A DNA stretch of 30,578 nt from a bacterium UBP11_UBA4055 (lineage in GTDB: Bacteria > UBA4055), in the NCBI GenBank assembly GCA_002382735.1, contig DFZN01000058.1, forward strand, positions 21,335-51,912, in the 5' to 3' direction. Shown piece by piece: positions 1-6,370 of this stretch. The notes under the pieces are model-generated. The model was not told the origin of the DNA, made no database searches, and saw only the letters and a list, made by a program, of their open reading frames with translations. A program made the translations under genes and the position numbers. Numbering within the stretch: position 1 is the first letter of the stretch; every line of letters begins with the position of its first letter.

Positions 1-105
1 GACAGGCACTTTAGATGATATCTTGGCATCTTTCAAAGGTATTGCCTGTTTTGCAGGTTCATTGTCTTTTACTGGATGAAAAGATGTGTTAAAACAAGAA
101 AAAAA
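1..105. other. unassigned left edge
   Basis: No gene can be assigned here. The minus strand stays open from about 95 to the edge and would read a lysine/proline-rich stretch (ending KDAKISSKVPV), which could be the start of another gene downstream of the methyltransferase, but no start codon or ribosome binding site supports it. The plus strand is also open to a TGA near 77. No hairpin with a T tract is visible after the methyltransferase stop. Confidence 0.3.
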
Positions 106-1116
106 TTATTCCAGAATTCCGCAAACCGTTATTTCGTCCCTGTCGTGATAAAGGTGTTTTATGCCGAATTTGAGGCACCTTTTTTTAAGGATGAGCTCCG
201 GCGAATTAAGCTTTTCAAGGAGATGTACGGGATCGACGCGGCCGAATTTTAAGTTCACGATGAATTTTCTGCTCCATTTGTTCTTTATCCACTTCTCTAA
301 AAGCCTTATTACCATATTTGGATGCTCGACCATATCACAGAAAAGCCAGTCGAACTTTTTATCCGGTACAAAAGTGAACGCGTCCGCGGCAAGGCGGGCA
401 ATGTTCAAATTTCCCTTTGCTCCGGCTTTCAGTTCGCCGTTGTCAACGGCTGTAACCCTTGCGCCGCGCTTTGCCGCGCTGTAGCTCCATCCGCCCGGCG
501 CCGCGCCAAGATCGCACACCGATTCGCCTGACTCAGGCCCACAACCGAACGCGCGGTATGCCTCCTCGATCTTGAGGTAAGATCTCGACGGCGCCGCCGG
601 ATCGTCGGAGACGCGCCTCTGCCCGAACCACACGAACTCCGTTGACAGCCAGACTTTACCGAAGTCTGCGAAATAGAGAAAGAGTCCGCCATGCCTTCCG
701 GACTGAGCGGGCAGAGTCCTCTGGGAGAGTCTCGCCATCTTACCGGCGATCCGCTTAAGATCGACCAGTGCCTGTTCACACACTGCAGACTCCCTTTTTC
801 CCAGTCCTTTGACTTCCGGATCGAAAGAGGAAAGGAAATTCCAGCCGTTCTCGAATTTCGTATTTCTGTTCATATTGAAGAATCTTTCCGCGATATCCTT
901 ACCGAGTCTGTTAACCGTTGTTCCTTCGATCAGCTGAGGTTTGATCATGCAGAAATGAGGGAAACAATAGTCGTCTGTATTACCTGTCTTATCATCGTCT
1001 TTAACTGAAAGGACGGATCCGGGAAGTATCTCTAATATCCTGAACCCTTTTGCTGTAAGTTCATCCGAAAGAAAATTTTCGTATCCGCTGCTGCAGGTGA
1101 AGATGAATTTCGCCAT
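106..1116 (-). CDS. rlmM: RlmM-like 23S rRNA 2'-O-methyltransferase
   Basis: Predicted SAM-dependent ribose methyltransferase of 336 residues. RlmM proteins methylate C2498 of 23S rRNA. The C-terminal half is an FtsJ/RrmJ-type Rossmann domain with the SAM motif DLGAAPGGW at 202-210. The K-D-K-E catalytic tetrad of the family is visible as K182 (in SRSYLKIEEAY), D261 (FCDM), K290 (VNLKFG) and E328 (DRDEIT). The N-terminal about 160 residues correspond to the ferredoxin-like/THUMP-type RNA-binding part, shorter and more divergent than in the gammaproteobacterial enzyme. The ATG at 1116 follows AGAGGA. The gene is transcribed away from the TraB-family gene from a promoter shared in sequence with the acetyltransferase gene at 3410. 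The family is clear from sequence; the exact target base is inferred. Confidence 0.82.
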   Translation of the reverse strand: MAKFIFTCSSGYENFLSDELTAKGFRILEILPGSVLSVKDDDKTGNTDDYCFPHFCMIKPQLIEGTTVNRLGKDIAERFFNMNRNTKFENGWNFLSSFDPEVKGLGKRESAVCEQALVDLKRIAGKMARLSQRTLPAQSGRHGGLFLYFADFGKVWLSTEFVWFGQRRVSDDPAAPSRSYLKIEEAYRAFGCGPESGESVCDLGAAPGGWSYSAAKRGARVTAVDNGELKAGAKGNLNIARLAADAFTFVPDKKFDWLFCDMVEHPNMVIRLLEKWIKNKWSRKFIVNLKFGRVDPVHLLEKLNSPELILKKRCLKFGIKHLYHDRDEITVCGILE

Positions 1117-1133
1117 TTATCCTCTTTGTGGTC

Positions 1134-1156
1134 CGTTGGTACAATTTACGCAAAAT
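1134..1156 (-). promoter_or_regulatory. predicted promoter of the rlmM-like gene
   Basis: On the minus strand a TAAATT -10 box sits in the 17-bp block 1140-1156, which recurs at 3434-3450. In both places the block ends exactly 24 bp before the start codon. The -35 here (TTTCCA at 17 bp) is weak. Confidence 0.45.
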
Positions 1157-1159
1157 GAC

Positions 1160-1188
1160 TTGATTTGGAAAGTTAAATTAGTTATCAT
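1160..1188 (+). promoter_or_regulatory. sigma70-like promoter of the TraB/GumN gene
   Basis: TTGATT at 1160-1165, a 17-bp spacer and TATCAT at 1183-1188. The predicted transcript starts about 18 bp before the ATG at 1213, which is preceded by AGGAG. Confidence 0.55.
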
Positions 1189-1212
1189 AAGCAAAACGAA
1201 ACAGGAGAATTT

Positions 1213-2106
1213 ATGAAGACGATACAAAAACAGATGACTTTAGTCCTGATCCTGATTACTACTCTGACCGTTTCCGGGGCGGAAAAGGGCAATTTTTTAT
1301 GGAAAGCGACAAAAGGAACTTCAACGGCATATCTTCTCGGCTCAATCCATGTTGTACCCGACGATATTTACCCTTTGAGCAGCAAGATCGAAAAAGCGTT
1401 CGAAAGCTCGGACTATCTCGCAGTTGAGGCTGACATGAACAATATTGATCAGAATAAGATACAGACGCTGACCATGCAGAAAGGACTCTACATGGACGGT
1501 TCTAATCTTGAGAAAGTTATCGACGGTAAACTTTATGCTAAGCTCACAGAAGTCCTTGACAGCATGAAGATAATCAATATTACACAGGTAAAGATGATGA
1601 AACCCTGGCTCGCTGCTCTGACAATTCCGCAGCTGATGATAATGAAACTCGGTTATAAGATGGACAATGGTATCGACATGCACTTCTTAAAAGCGGCGTC
1701 GGCTAAAAAAATGAAGATACTTGAGCTTGAATCGGCGGAATTCCAAATCGAACTCATAAGCGGTTTTTCAGATGAGCTGCAGATAAAATTCCTTGAAAGT
1801 TCTCTTGAAGAAACCGGGAATTTCAATGAGAAGTTTGGCGCTATGATCCGGGCATGGAAAGATGATGATGTTAAGAAGATGACTGAGATCATCAACAAAG
1901 AGATGAAGGACGGTCCCGATCTCAAACCGGTTTATGACAAGCTGATATACGACAGGAACATAACCATGACGGACAAGATCGACGGATGGCTTAAAGAGAA
2001 TAAAAAGAAAACTTACTTCGTCGTCGTCGGGGCCGGGCACATCGTTGATAAGGACGGGATAGCCGATCTGCTTAAAAAGAAGGGCTATAAAGTCGAAAAG
2101 CTATAG
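1213..2106 (+). CDS. TraB/GumN family secreted protein
   Basis: 297 residues with an N-terminal signal peptide (hydrophobic stretch about 8-20, then SGAE). The TraB/GumN fold is recognised by LLGSIHV (GxxH, G43-H46), the conserved acid in YLAVEADM and the C-terminal VVVGAGHIV with H276 (second GxxH), followed by a DGIxxLLxxxGY ending typical of the family. Members are proposed to be metal-dependent proteases related to the Tiki fold; activity for bacterial members is largely inferred. Length is normal. AGGAG lies 7 bp before the ATG. The likely location is periplasmic or outer surface. No terminator is visible before the following toxin-antitoxin pair. Confidence 0.85.
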   Translation: MKTIQKQMTLVLILITTLTVSGAEKGNFLWKATKGTSTAYLLGSIHVVPDDIYPLSSKIEKAFESSDYLAVEADMNNIDQNKIQTLTMQKGLYMDGSNLEKVIDGKLYAKLTEVLDSMKIINITQVKMMKPWLAALTIPQLMIMKLGYKMDNGIDMHFLKAASAKKMKILELESAEFQIELISGFSDELQIKFLESSLEETGNFNEKFGAMIRAWKDDDVKKMTEIINKEMKDGPDLKPVYDKLIYDRNITMTDKIDGWLKENKKKTYFVVVGAGHIVDKDGIADLLKKKGYKVEKL

Positions 2107-2128
2107 GAGATTATATCTTTTGAAGACT

Positions 2129-2156
2129 TTGATTTTATTGAAAATATAGTTATATT
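2129..2156 (+). promoter_or_regulatory. sigma70-like promoter of the MNT-HEPN pair
   Basis: TTGATT at 2129-2134, a 16-bp spacer and TATATT at 2151-2156. Transcription would begin near 2163. That lies after the upstream ATG at 2158, so the ATG at 2185 is the better start for the first gene. Confidence 0.5.
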
Positions 2157-2184
2157 TATGATCAAAGAGAAACGGAGAAACAAT

Positions 2185-2454
2185 ATGTCAAAGAAAATGG
2201 ACATAAAGAAAATTAAAATACTCGCAGAAAAGTTCAAGATTAGAGAAATATATCTTTTTGGTTCTTCTGTTTCAGACTATGATAAAGCTAATGATATTGA
2301 TATTGGAATAAAGGGTCTGATCCCCACAAAGTTCTTCGAATTTTACGGGAAACTTCTTATGAGCTTGAGTAAGCCTGTCGATCTGGTAGATATGGATGAA
2401 AAAAATCCAATTAATAGAGTTATCATGGAAGAGGGAGAGAAGATCTATGGCTAA
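2185..2454 (+). CDS. mntA: MntA-like minimal nucleotidyltransferase (antitoxin)
   Basis: 89-residue minimal nucleotidyltransferase. The polymerase-beta motif is present as FGSSVSDYDKANDIDIGI: G26-S27, nine residues, then D37-x-D39. The third acidic residue lies in KPVDLVDMD. In type VII systems MntA neutralises HepT by transferring AMP to a tyrosine of the toxin. The start at 2185 is chosen because GGAG (2174-2177) lies 7 bp upstream and the predicted transcript starts after the alternative ATG at 2158. The 3' end overlaps the next gene by 8 bp, indicating translational coupling. The family and pairing are clear; the antitoxin role is inferred from characterised homologous pairs. Confidence 0.85.
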   Translation: MSKKMDIKKIKILAEKFKIREIYLFGSSVSDYDKANDIDIGIKGLIPTKFFEFYGKLLMSLSKPVDLVDMDEKNPINRVIMEEGEKIYG

Positions 2455-2866
2455 TTCCAAGTTGAGACTGGAAGTTGAGCTTGAAAACTTAAATAATGTT
2501 ATAGTAATACTTAAAGATGAGAAAATGAAGAAAAATCACTCAAAGCTAGAATTGGCAGGAATTGCAACATATATACATAATTTTTACAATGGAGTTGAGA
2601 ATATTTTAAAACAGACATTGAAAACTAAAGATATTATTATTGATGATTCGGCATATTGGCATAAAGAGCTGATCGAAAGGTCGGTAAAAGAAAAATTGAT
2701 AACAAAGGAACTCTCTGAAGATTTGGCTGACTTTATGTCGTTCAGGCATTTTTTTGTTCACTCATACAGTTTCATTTTAAATGAGAAGAAATTAAAGGAA
2801 CTGCACAAGAAGATTTTTAGAACATATGATAAATTCTTGGAAGAAATAAAGAAATTTACTGATTAA
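2447..2866 (+). CDS. hepT: HepT-like HEPN ribonuclease (toxin)
   Basis: 139-residue all-helical HEPN protein. The catalytic RX4H motif is R100-HFFV-H105, and the residue two after the histidine is Y107. This gives the full RX4HXY signature in which MntA-type partners AMPylate the tyrosine. HepT toxins are RNA-cleaving; RNA or tRNA targets vary and cannot be read from sequence. The ATG at 2447 follows GAGGGAGA and lies inside the last codons of mntA; a longer in-frame reading from 2396 lacks a ribosome binding site and would sit deep in mntA. The base composition is clearly more AT-rich than the flanking housekeeping genes, consistent with acquisition. It converges on the acetyltransferase gene with an 11-bp 3' overlap. 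Confidence 0.82.
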   Translation: MANSKLRLEVELENLNNVIVILKDEKMKKNHSKLELAGIATYIHNFYNGVENILKQTLKTKDIIIDDSAYWHKELIERSVKEKLITKELSEDLADFMSFRHFFVHSYSFILNEKKLKELHKKIFRTYDKFLEEIKKFTD

Positions 2867-3410
2867 TATAGAACTTACCTGTCCGGAACTCATCGTCGAG
2901 AATATCCATATATACGTCATCATACTCGACGCCTTTGACCATCACATTTTTCCTTCTGCGTCCGATCTCCTTAAAACCGATCTTTCTGTATGACGCGATA
3001 GCCCTTTCGTTGAATGAAAAAACTTTAAGCATCACATTCCTGAAATTCAGATAGTCGAAGCCGTACGCGAGAAGCAGCGACAGAGCTTCGGTACCGTAAC
3101 CCTTGCCCCAATAATCCTTATTGCCGATAAATATCCCGCACTCCGCGTTCCGTTCATGGTGATTGATCTTAAAAAATCCGCAGTTGCCTATGACTTCGTC
3201 CTTCACCGGGTCGATGATCGCATAATTGTGCTCTTTTGAAAGCTTTTCCAGAACTTCACGCTCCGTCTCGAAAGATAAGTTCATAGTGTAATTGCCCAAA
3301 CCTTCTGTCACTTCCATGTCGTTCATCCATTTTGTATATATCGGGTAGTCGTCAATATTAATAGGCGACAGATAGCATTTTCTGCCTGTCATTTTTTTTA
3401 GATATTTCAT
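2856..3410 (-). CDS. GNAT acetyltransferase, RimJ/RimL type
   Basis: 184 residues covering a complete GNAT domain. The acetyl-CoA binding motif A appears as YWGKGYGTEAL (around 98-108), followed by NERAIASYRKIGFKEIGRRR, the usual motif B pattern of the RimJ/RimL/SpeG-like branch. Substrates may be ribosomal protein N-termini, polyamines or small molecules; the sequence does not decide. The start is supported by GGAGG 5 bp before the ATG. Its promoter shares a 17-bp block with the rlmM-like gene. Confidence 0.8.
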   Translation of the reverse strand: MKYLKKMTGRKCYLSPINIDDYPIYTKWMNDMEVTEGLGNYTMNLSFETEREVLEKLSKEHNYAIIDPVKDEVIGNCGFFKINHHERNAECGIFIGNKDYWGKGYGTEALSLLLAYGFDYLNFRNVMLKVFSFNERAIASYRKIGFKEIGRRRKNVMVKGVEYDDVYMDILDDEFRTGKFYINQ

Positions 3411-3433
3411 TTCCGCCTCCGGTTTTGTTATGT

Positions 3434-3469
3434 TACAATTTACGCAAAATCCGCAGGAAGTTCAAGTGG
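3434..3469 (-). promoter_or_regulatory. sigma70-like promoter of the acetyltransferase gene
   Basis: On the minus strand TTGAAC, a 17-bp spacer and TAAATT. The -10 lies in the 17-bp block 3434-3450, identical to 1140-1156, with the same 24-bp distance to the start codon as at the rlmM-like gene. Confidence 0.55.
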
Positions 3470-3490
3470 CGCATTTCATCCCGCAAATAA

Positions 3491-3539
3491 TGCATTTCGT
3501 CGGACAAGGCTTTGATAAACATAATTATTATATTATTTT
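3491..3539 (+). promoter_or_regulatory. promoter of small-transcript cassette A
   Basis: The 15-bp block TGCATTTCGTCGGAC (3491-3505) is followed by TTGATA (3512-3517), a 16-bp spacer and TATTTT (3534-3539). The same 15-bp block, 5-bp gap and 16-bp spacer occur at 5665-5713 (cassette B). Confidence 0.5.
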
Positions 3540-3545
3540 GCAACA

Positions 3546-3616
3546 GGAATATAAAGTCATACTCCTCAACACTCACTCCTCAACGAAAAGTCCCGGAAAA
3601 TCCCGGGGCTTTTTTT
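3546..3616 (+). ncRNA. candidate ~70-nt small RNA, cassette A
   Basis: This span lies between a predicted promoter and a good intrinsic terminator, with no credible reading frame. It contains two copies of CTCCTCAAC (3562-3570 and 3576-3584). The second lies in a 22-bp stretch (3568-3589) that matches 5881-5902 at 20 positions. CUCCUC can pair with GAGGAG-type ribosome binding sites. It could be a regulatory RNA, or the remains of a cassette B copy that lost its coding part. Confidence 0.35.
3590..3616 (+). terminator. intrinsic terminator of cassette A
   Basis: A 7-bp stem pairs GTCCCGG (3590-3596) with CCGGGGC (3603-3609), with one G-T pair and a 6-nt loop, followed by seven T residues. 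Confidence 0.8.
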
Positions 3617-3648
3617 ATTTTGTGCTTATCCGGTTACGAGTCGTGAGC

Positions 3649-3677
3649 TTGACAAAAAACTTTATGAAATTTAACTA
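3649..3677 (+). promoter_or_regulatory. sigma70-like promoter before the 30-codon ORF
   Basis: TTGACA at 3649-3654, a 17-bp spacer and TAACTA at 3672-3677. The -35 is a perfect consensus. Confidence 0.45.
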
Positions 3678-3698
3678 AAAAATTAGTAGGAGCAAATA

Positions 3699-3791
3699 AT
3701 GTCAGAATTTTTTCCAGTCCAGAAAACGATCTTATCTTGCCAAGCTATCAAAGATAAAATCCTTCTTGTATTTTCCAGATTATTTCTTTAA
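3699..3791 (+). CDS. possible 30-residue ORF or gene remnant
   Basis: ATG preceded by TAGGAG with 6-7 bp spacing and by a consensus-like promoter. It encodes 30 residues beginning MSEFFPVQKTILSC and ending in a hydrophobic stretch. No family is recognised. Either it is a genuine microprotein or the start of a gene destroyed by deletion. Open but stop-interrupted stretches at 3846-3930 and 3928-3990 fit a decayed gene. The second half of the interval to the ABC-F gene otherwise holds only a palindrome. Confidence 0.3.
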   Translation: MSEFFPVQKTILSCQAIKDKILLVFSRLFL

Positions 3792-3926
3792 ATTACTCAT
3801 GATCTTTAACTAAACCGCAGGAGTCGTCATGATCAATATATATTCAATGGGTAATTAGGATTCCTGACGGTATTTTAGAATCGCTGCACCTTAAAGTTTT
3901 CACATTCTTTTGTTCCGCACGGATAA

Positions 3927-3942
3927 ATTGACGATCGTCAAT
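3927..3942. repeat. 16-bp perfect palindrome upstream of ABC-F
   Basis: ATTGACGATCGTCAAT is perfectly self-complementary and reads TTGACG, a -35-like hexamer, on both strands. It lies 70 bp before the ABC-F start. It could be an operator for a dimeric regulator; no regulator gene adjoins it. Confidence 0.4.
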
Positions 3943-4011
3943 AGGTTTCCTGATTATTCCGAACTTAAATCCGATATTGTTTACAGGAAATAAAAAAGGA
4001 CGGAGGAAACT

Positions 4012-5604
4012 ATGCTTTATATACAAGGACAGAATATAAGTTTTAAATACGAAGAAGCTGAGAATGAGATATTGAAAAATATCAGCTTTTCAATTGATAA
4101 GGACAGCAAGATCGGGCTGATCGGGAGTAACGGATGCGGAAAAACGACTCTGCTGAAGATCCTGCTCGGGAAACTGTACTTTGAGGGTAATTTATACCGG
4201 AATAATGCAGGAAATATCGCTTATCTTCCGCAGGAACTTGATTTTAATGACGACCTAAAGATGATAGATTATTACTTTAATACGAGACCTGAGCTTGCGG
4301 AATTGCGCAAAAAGCTGTCGGAAAGTGAAGATGATTATGCTGATGACGAAAAGATCGCTTTGCTCTGGGGAGACTACATAAAATTCGACGGATTTAGTTT
4401 CGAGGCTGATATTTCGAAGATCGCCGGAAAGTTCGGATTCTGTGATAATGATCTTGAAAGGACGGTCTCATCTTTAAGCGGTGGTGAAAAGACTAAACTT
4501 GCTTTAGCCTCACTATTGATAAACGAACCTGATCTTCTGATACTGGATGAACCTACCAATCATATTGACGAGGATTCTCTGGTCTGGCTTGAAGGATATC
4601 TGATAAATTTAAAAATACCTTACATAGTAGTCAGTCATGACCGCAGATTTCTTGACAGCTGTACAAAAAAGATATGGGAACTTGGCAGGGACGGATTAAA
4701 AGAATACAGCGGGAATTATTCTTTCTACAAACTGGAAAAAGAAAGGGATCTAAATTATAAGATTGATCAGCAGAAGACCGCGAACAAAAAAGTTAAGCAG
4801 CTTAAACAGGCTTATACAGACCGTAAGCATTGGGCTGAAACACATCAGGCGAGCACCGGGACTGAAGGTAACGCTAAAACATATAATTCCATCACGAACT
4901 TTGCGAAATATGCTATGCAAAAGGCTAAAAACATTGAAAACCGGATGGGAAAACTGATCGTAAAAGCGGAGTCTGAAAAGCCCTTCATCGAAAAAAAGCG
5001 CTCGTTTTCAATTGACGGTGAGAGCTCCGGCGGTAATATTATTCTGAGTGTCGAAGATCTCTCTTTTCGATTTACGGACGAATATCTCATTGACGGTCTC
5101 TCTTTTGAGCTGCATAAAGGGGACAGGATCGCTGTCAGCGGAAAGAACGGGAGCGGTAAAAGCACACTTTTGAAGATACTGACAGGCAATTTAAGCCCGG
5201 AGCTGGGAACGCTAAAATGGTCGCCGTCGGTGAAGATCGGTTATTATGCTCAGGAATTTGAAAATTTTGACTTTGACAAAATGTTATTAGAAGAGGTCAC
5301 GCAGGGAGACAATCTCCTGCAGACCAAAGCAAGAACGCTTCTCGGGTGTTTAAAGATCGAAAAAGAAATGGTGTTCAGGAAAATTGCCGGTCTTAGCATA
5401 GGTGAAAGAAGTAAGACAGCTCTGGCAAAAATACTGATGACGGAACCTTCTGTTTTAATTCTTGACGAACCGACAAATCATCTTGAAATAGAATCGAGAG
5501 AAGCACTTGAAAATGCCATATCAGATTATCAGGGAACTCTTATTGTTGTTTCTCACGACCGCTATTTCAGAGAAAAAGTTACTGATAAGATGATAATACT
5601 GTAA
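4012..5604 (+). CDS. ABC-F family ATPase (ribosome-associated)
   Basis: 530 residues with two ABC ATPase domains and no membrane segment, the ABC-F plan. Domain 1: Walker A GSNGCGKT (38-45), signature LSGGE (155-159), Walker B LLILDEPTNH (175-184), switch H209. Domain 2: GKNGSGKS (377-384), LSIGE (461-465), VLILDEPTNH (481-490), H515. A charged inter-domain linker (about 240-330) corresponds to the P-site tRNA interaction motif. ABC-F proteins bind the ribosomal E site and either relieve stalling or protect against antibiotics. The short N-terminal arm and lack of a C-terminal extension resemble ARE-like and Uup-like members alike, so resistance is not proven. GGAGG lies 6 bp before the ATG. 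It is flanked by cassettes A and B. Confidence 0.88.
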   Translation: MLYIQGQNISFKYEEAENEILKNISFSIDKDSKIGLIGSNGCGKTTLLKILLGKLYFEGNLYRNNAGNIAYLPQELDFNDDLKMIDYYFNTRPELAELRKKLSESEDDYADDEKIALLWGDYIKFDGFSFEADISKIAGKFGFCDNDLERTVSSLSGGEKTKLALASLLINEPDLLILDEPTNHIDEDSLVWLEGYLINLKIPYIVVSHDRRFLDSCTKKIWELGRDGLKEYSGNYSFYKLEKERDLNYKIDQQKTANKKVKQLKQAYTDRKHWAETHQASTGTEGNAKTYNSITNFAKYAMQKAKNIENRMGKLIVKAESEKPFIEKKRSFSIDGESSGGNIILSVEDLSFRFTDEYLIDGLSFELHKGDRIAVSGKNGSGKSTLLKILTGNLSPELGTLKWSPSVKIGYYAQEFENFDFDKMLLEEVTQGDNLLQTKARTLLGCLKIEKEMVFRKIAGLSIGERSKTALAKILMTEPSVLILDEPTNHLEIESREALENAISDYQGTLIVVSHDRYFREKVTDKMIIL

Positions 5605-5664
5605 AATTCTTAAGCTGTCCTTTTCGCCATATAGCATCTTTACTACCTTTCACACCCCCGTTTC

Positions 5665-5713
5665 TGCATTTCGTCGGACTTACCTTTGACGGCTCCGAAC
5701 CATTAGTTATATT
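5665..5713 (+). promoter_or_regulatory. promoter of small-transcript cassette B
   Basis: The block TGCATTTCGTCGGAC (5665-5679), repeated from cassette A, is followed by TTGACG (5686-5691), a 16-bp spacer and TATATT (5708-5713). Confidence 0.6.
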
Positions 5714-5755
5714 ACCTGTGTAATTGAAATAAACAGATAAAAAAAGGAGCACAAA

Positions 5756-5881
5756 ATGAAGATAGATAAATTAGAAAAACTGATGACAGTTGAAGATAAA
5801 AAAGCCGTAGAGGCATTAAACTTCACCTTCAAATTCAGGAACACACTGTCAAAATTCAGACACAAACTGAATGAATACTAA
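5756..5881 (+). CDS. 41-residue small protein of cassette B
   Basis: A 41-codon gene with every expression signal: a sigma70-like promoter, AAAAAGGAG 6 bp before the ATG and an intrinsic terminator about 25 bp after the stop. The product (MKIDKLEKLMTVEDKK..., ending KFRHKLNEY) is lysine-rich with an acidic amphipathic first half and a basic second half (KFRNTLSKFRHK). It has no signal peptide, membrane segment or cysteine. No family is recognised. The layout suggests a self-contained monocistronic unit; its 3' untranslated region carries the CTCCTCAAC sequence shared with cassette A. Confidence 0.55.
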   Translation: MKIDKLEKLMTVEDKKAVEALNFTFKFRNTLSKFRHKLNEY

Positions 5882-5906
5882 ACACTGTCTCCTCAACGAA
5901 AAAAAA

Positions 5907-5930
5907 GGTCTCATAATAGAGGCCTTTTTT
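5907..5930 (+). terminator. intrinsic terminator of cassette B
   Basis: GGTCTC (5907-5912) pairs with GAGGCC (5919-5924), with one G-T pair and a 6-nt ATAATA loop. The stem is preceded by A residues and followed by six T residues. Confidence 0.8.
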
Positions 5931-5943
5931 AATTAGTAAAAAT

Positions 5944-5973
5944 TTGACAAAGAACTTGGATAAAGGTTATATT
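5944..5973 (+). promoter_or_regulatory. sigma70-like promoter of the truncated ABC gene
   Basis: TTGACA (5944-5949), an 18-bp spacer and TATATT (5968-5973). The promoter is intact although the gene behind it is broken. Confidence 0.6.
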
Positions 5974-6004
5974 TGTTCCATAATAATTGTGTAAAAGAGG
6001 TATT

Positions 6005-6265
6005 ATGGAAAATACGATAGAGATCAGAAGTGTGACTAAGAAATTCGGGGATTTTACCGCCGTTAACGATCTTACGCTGAATGTGCCGAAAGGAAGTATT
6101 TACGGCTTTATAGGTCCGAACGGATCAGGAAAGACTACTACTTTACGAATGCCGAGCGTAAAAAAATTACTGAACGAAGTTTATAAGCTGAATCCTGAAA
6201 CAAACGCGTATATCTTCGAAATACGGCTGAATCATTATACCGATTGTTTCTCCGCTGTGTACTGA
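6005..6265 (+). pseudogene. truncated ABC transporter ATPase (5' fragment)
   Basis: From the ATG at 6005 (AGAGG upstream) the frame encodes a normal ABC-2-type exporter ATPase start: the A-loop region KKFGDFTAVNDL and Walker A GPNGSGKTTTLRM. Similarity stops at 6151, immediately after Walker A. The frame then runs through unrelated sequence to a stop at 6265. Q-loop, signature and Walker B are absent, so it cannot be an ATPase. About 85 percent of the gene is missing. The break point abuts the hicBA/IS3 debris, pointing to an insertion followed by deletion. An alternative upstream start at 5987 adds only six residues. Confidence 0.8.
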
Positions 6266-6370
6266 GTGTTTTAGAAAATGATGACTGCCTTTAATTCTGA
6301 TAACTTCAAATCCGAATTTCTTCAAAGCACGAATTAATGCTGAGCATGTGAGAGTAGGGAAATCAGACAT
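6167..6370 (-). pseudogene. hicA: HicA-like mRNA interferase, damaged
   Basis: 67 codons. The N-terminal half is a good YcfA/HicA double-stranded-RNA-binding-like domain: LTCSALIRALKKFGFEVIRI followed by KGSHHF with the catalytic histidine. Then two defects appear. About eight residues of the central strand are missing between LKHS and VHSGETIG. After ETIG the usual helix (PGLLxxILxD) is replaced by unrelated sequence overlapping the tail of the broken ABC frame. The toxin is therefore probably inactive. Its ATG shares one base with the hicB stop (TAATG). Confidence 0.7.

Noticed and set aside
429..779. 116-codon arginine-rich frame antisense to part of the rlmM-like gene's other frame
   Set aside because: Composition is that of a shadow frame in a GC-richer stretch, with no start signal.
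2396..2446. Longer start for HepT
   Set aside because: It lies inside mntA without a ribosome binding site; the ATG at 2447 has one and matches the family start.
3430..3678. 82-codon plus-strand frame over the acetyltransferase promoter and cassette A
   Set aside because: It runs through a promoter and a strong terminator hairpin, has no ribosome binding site and no recognisable sequence.
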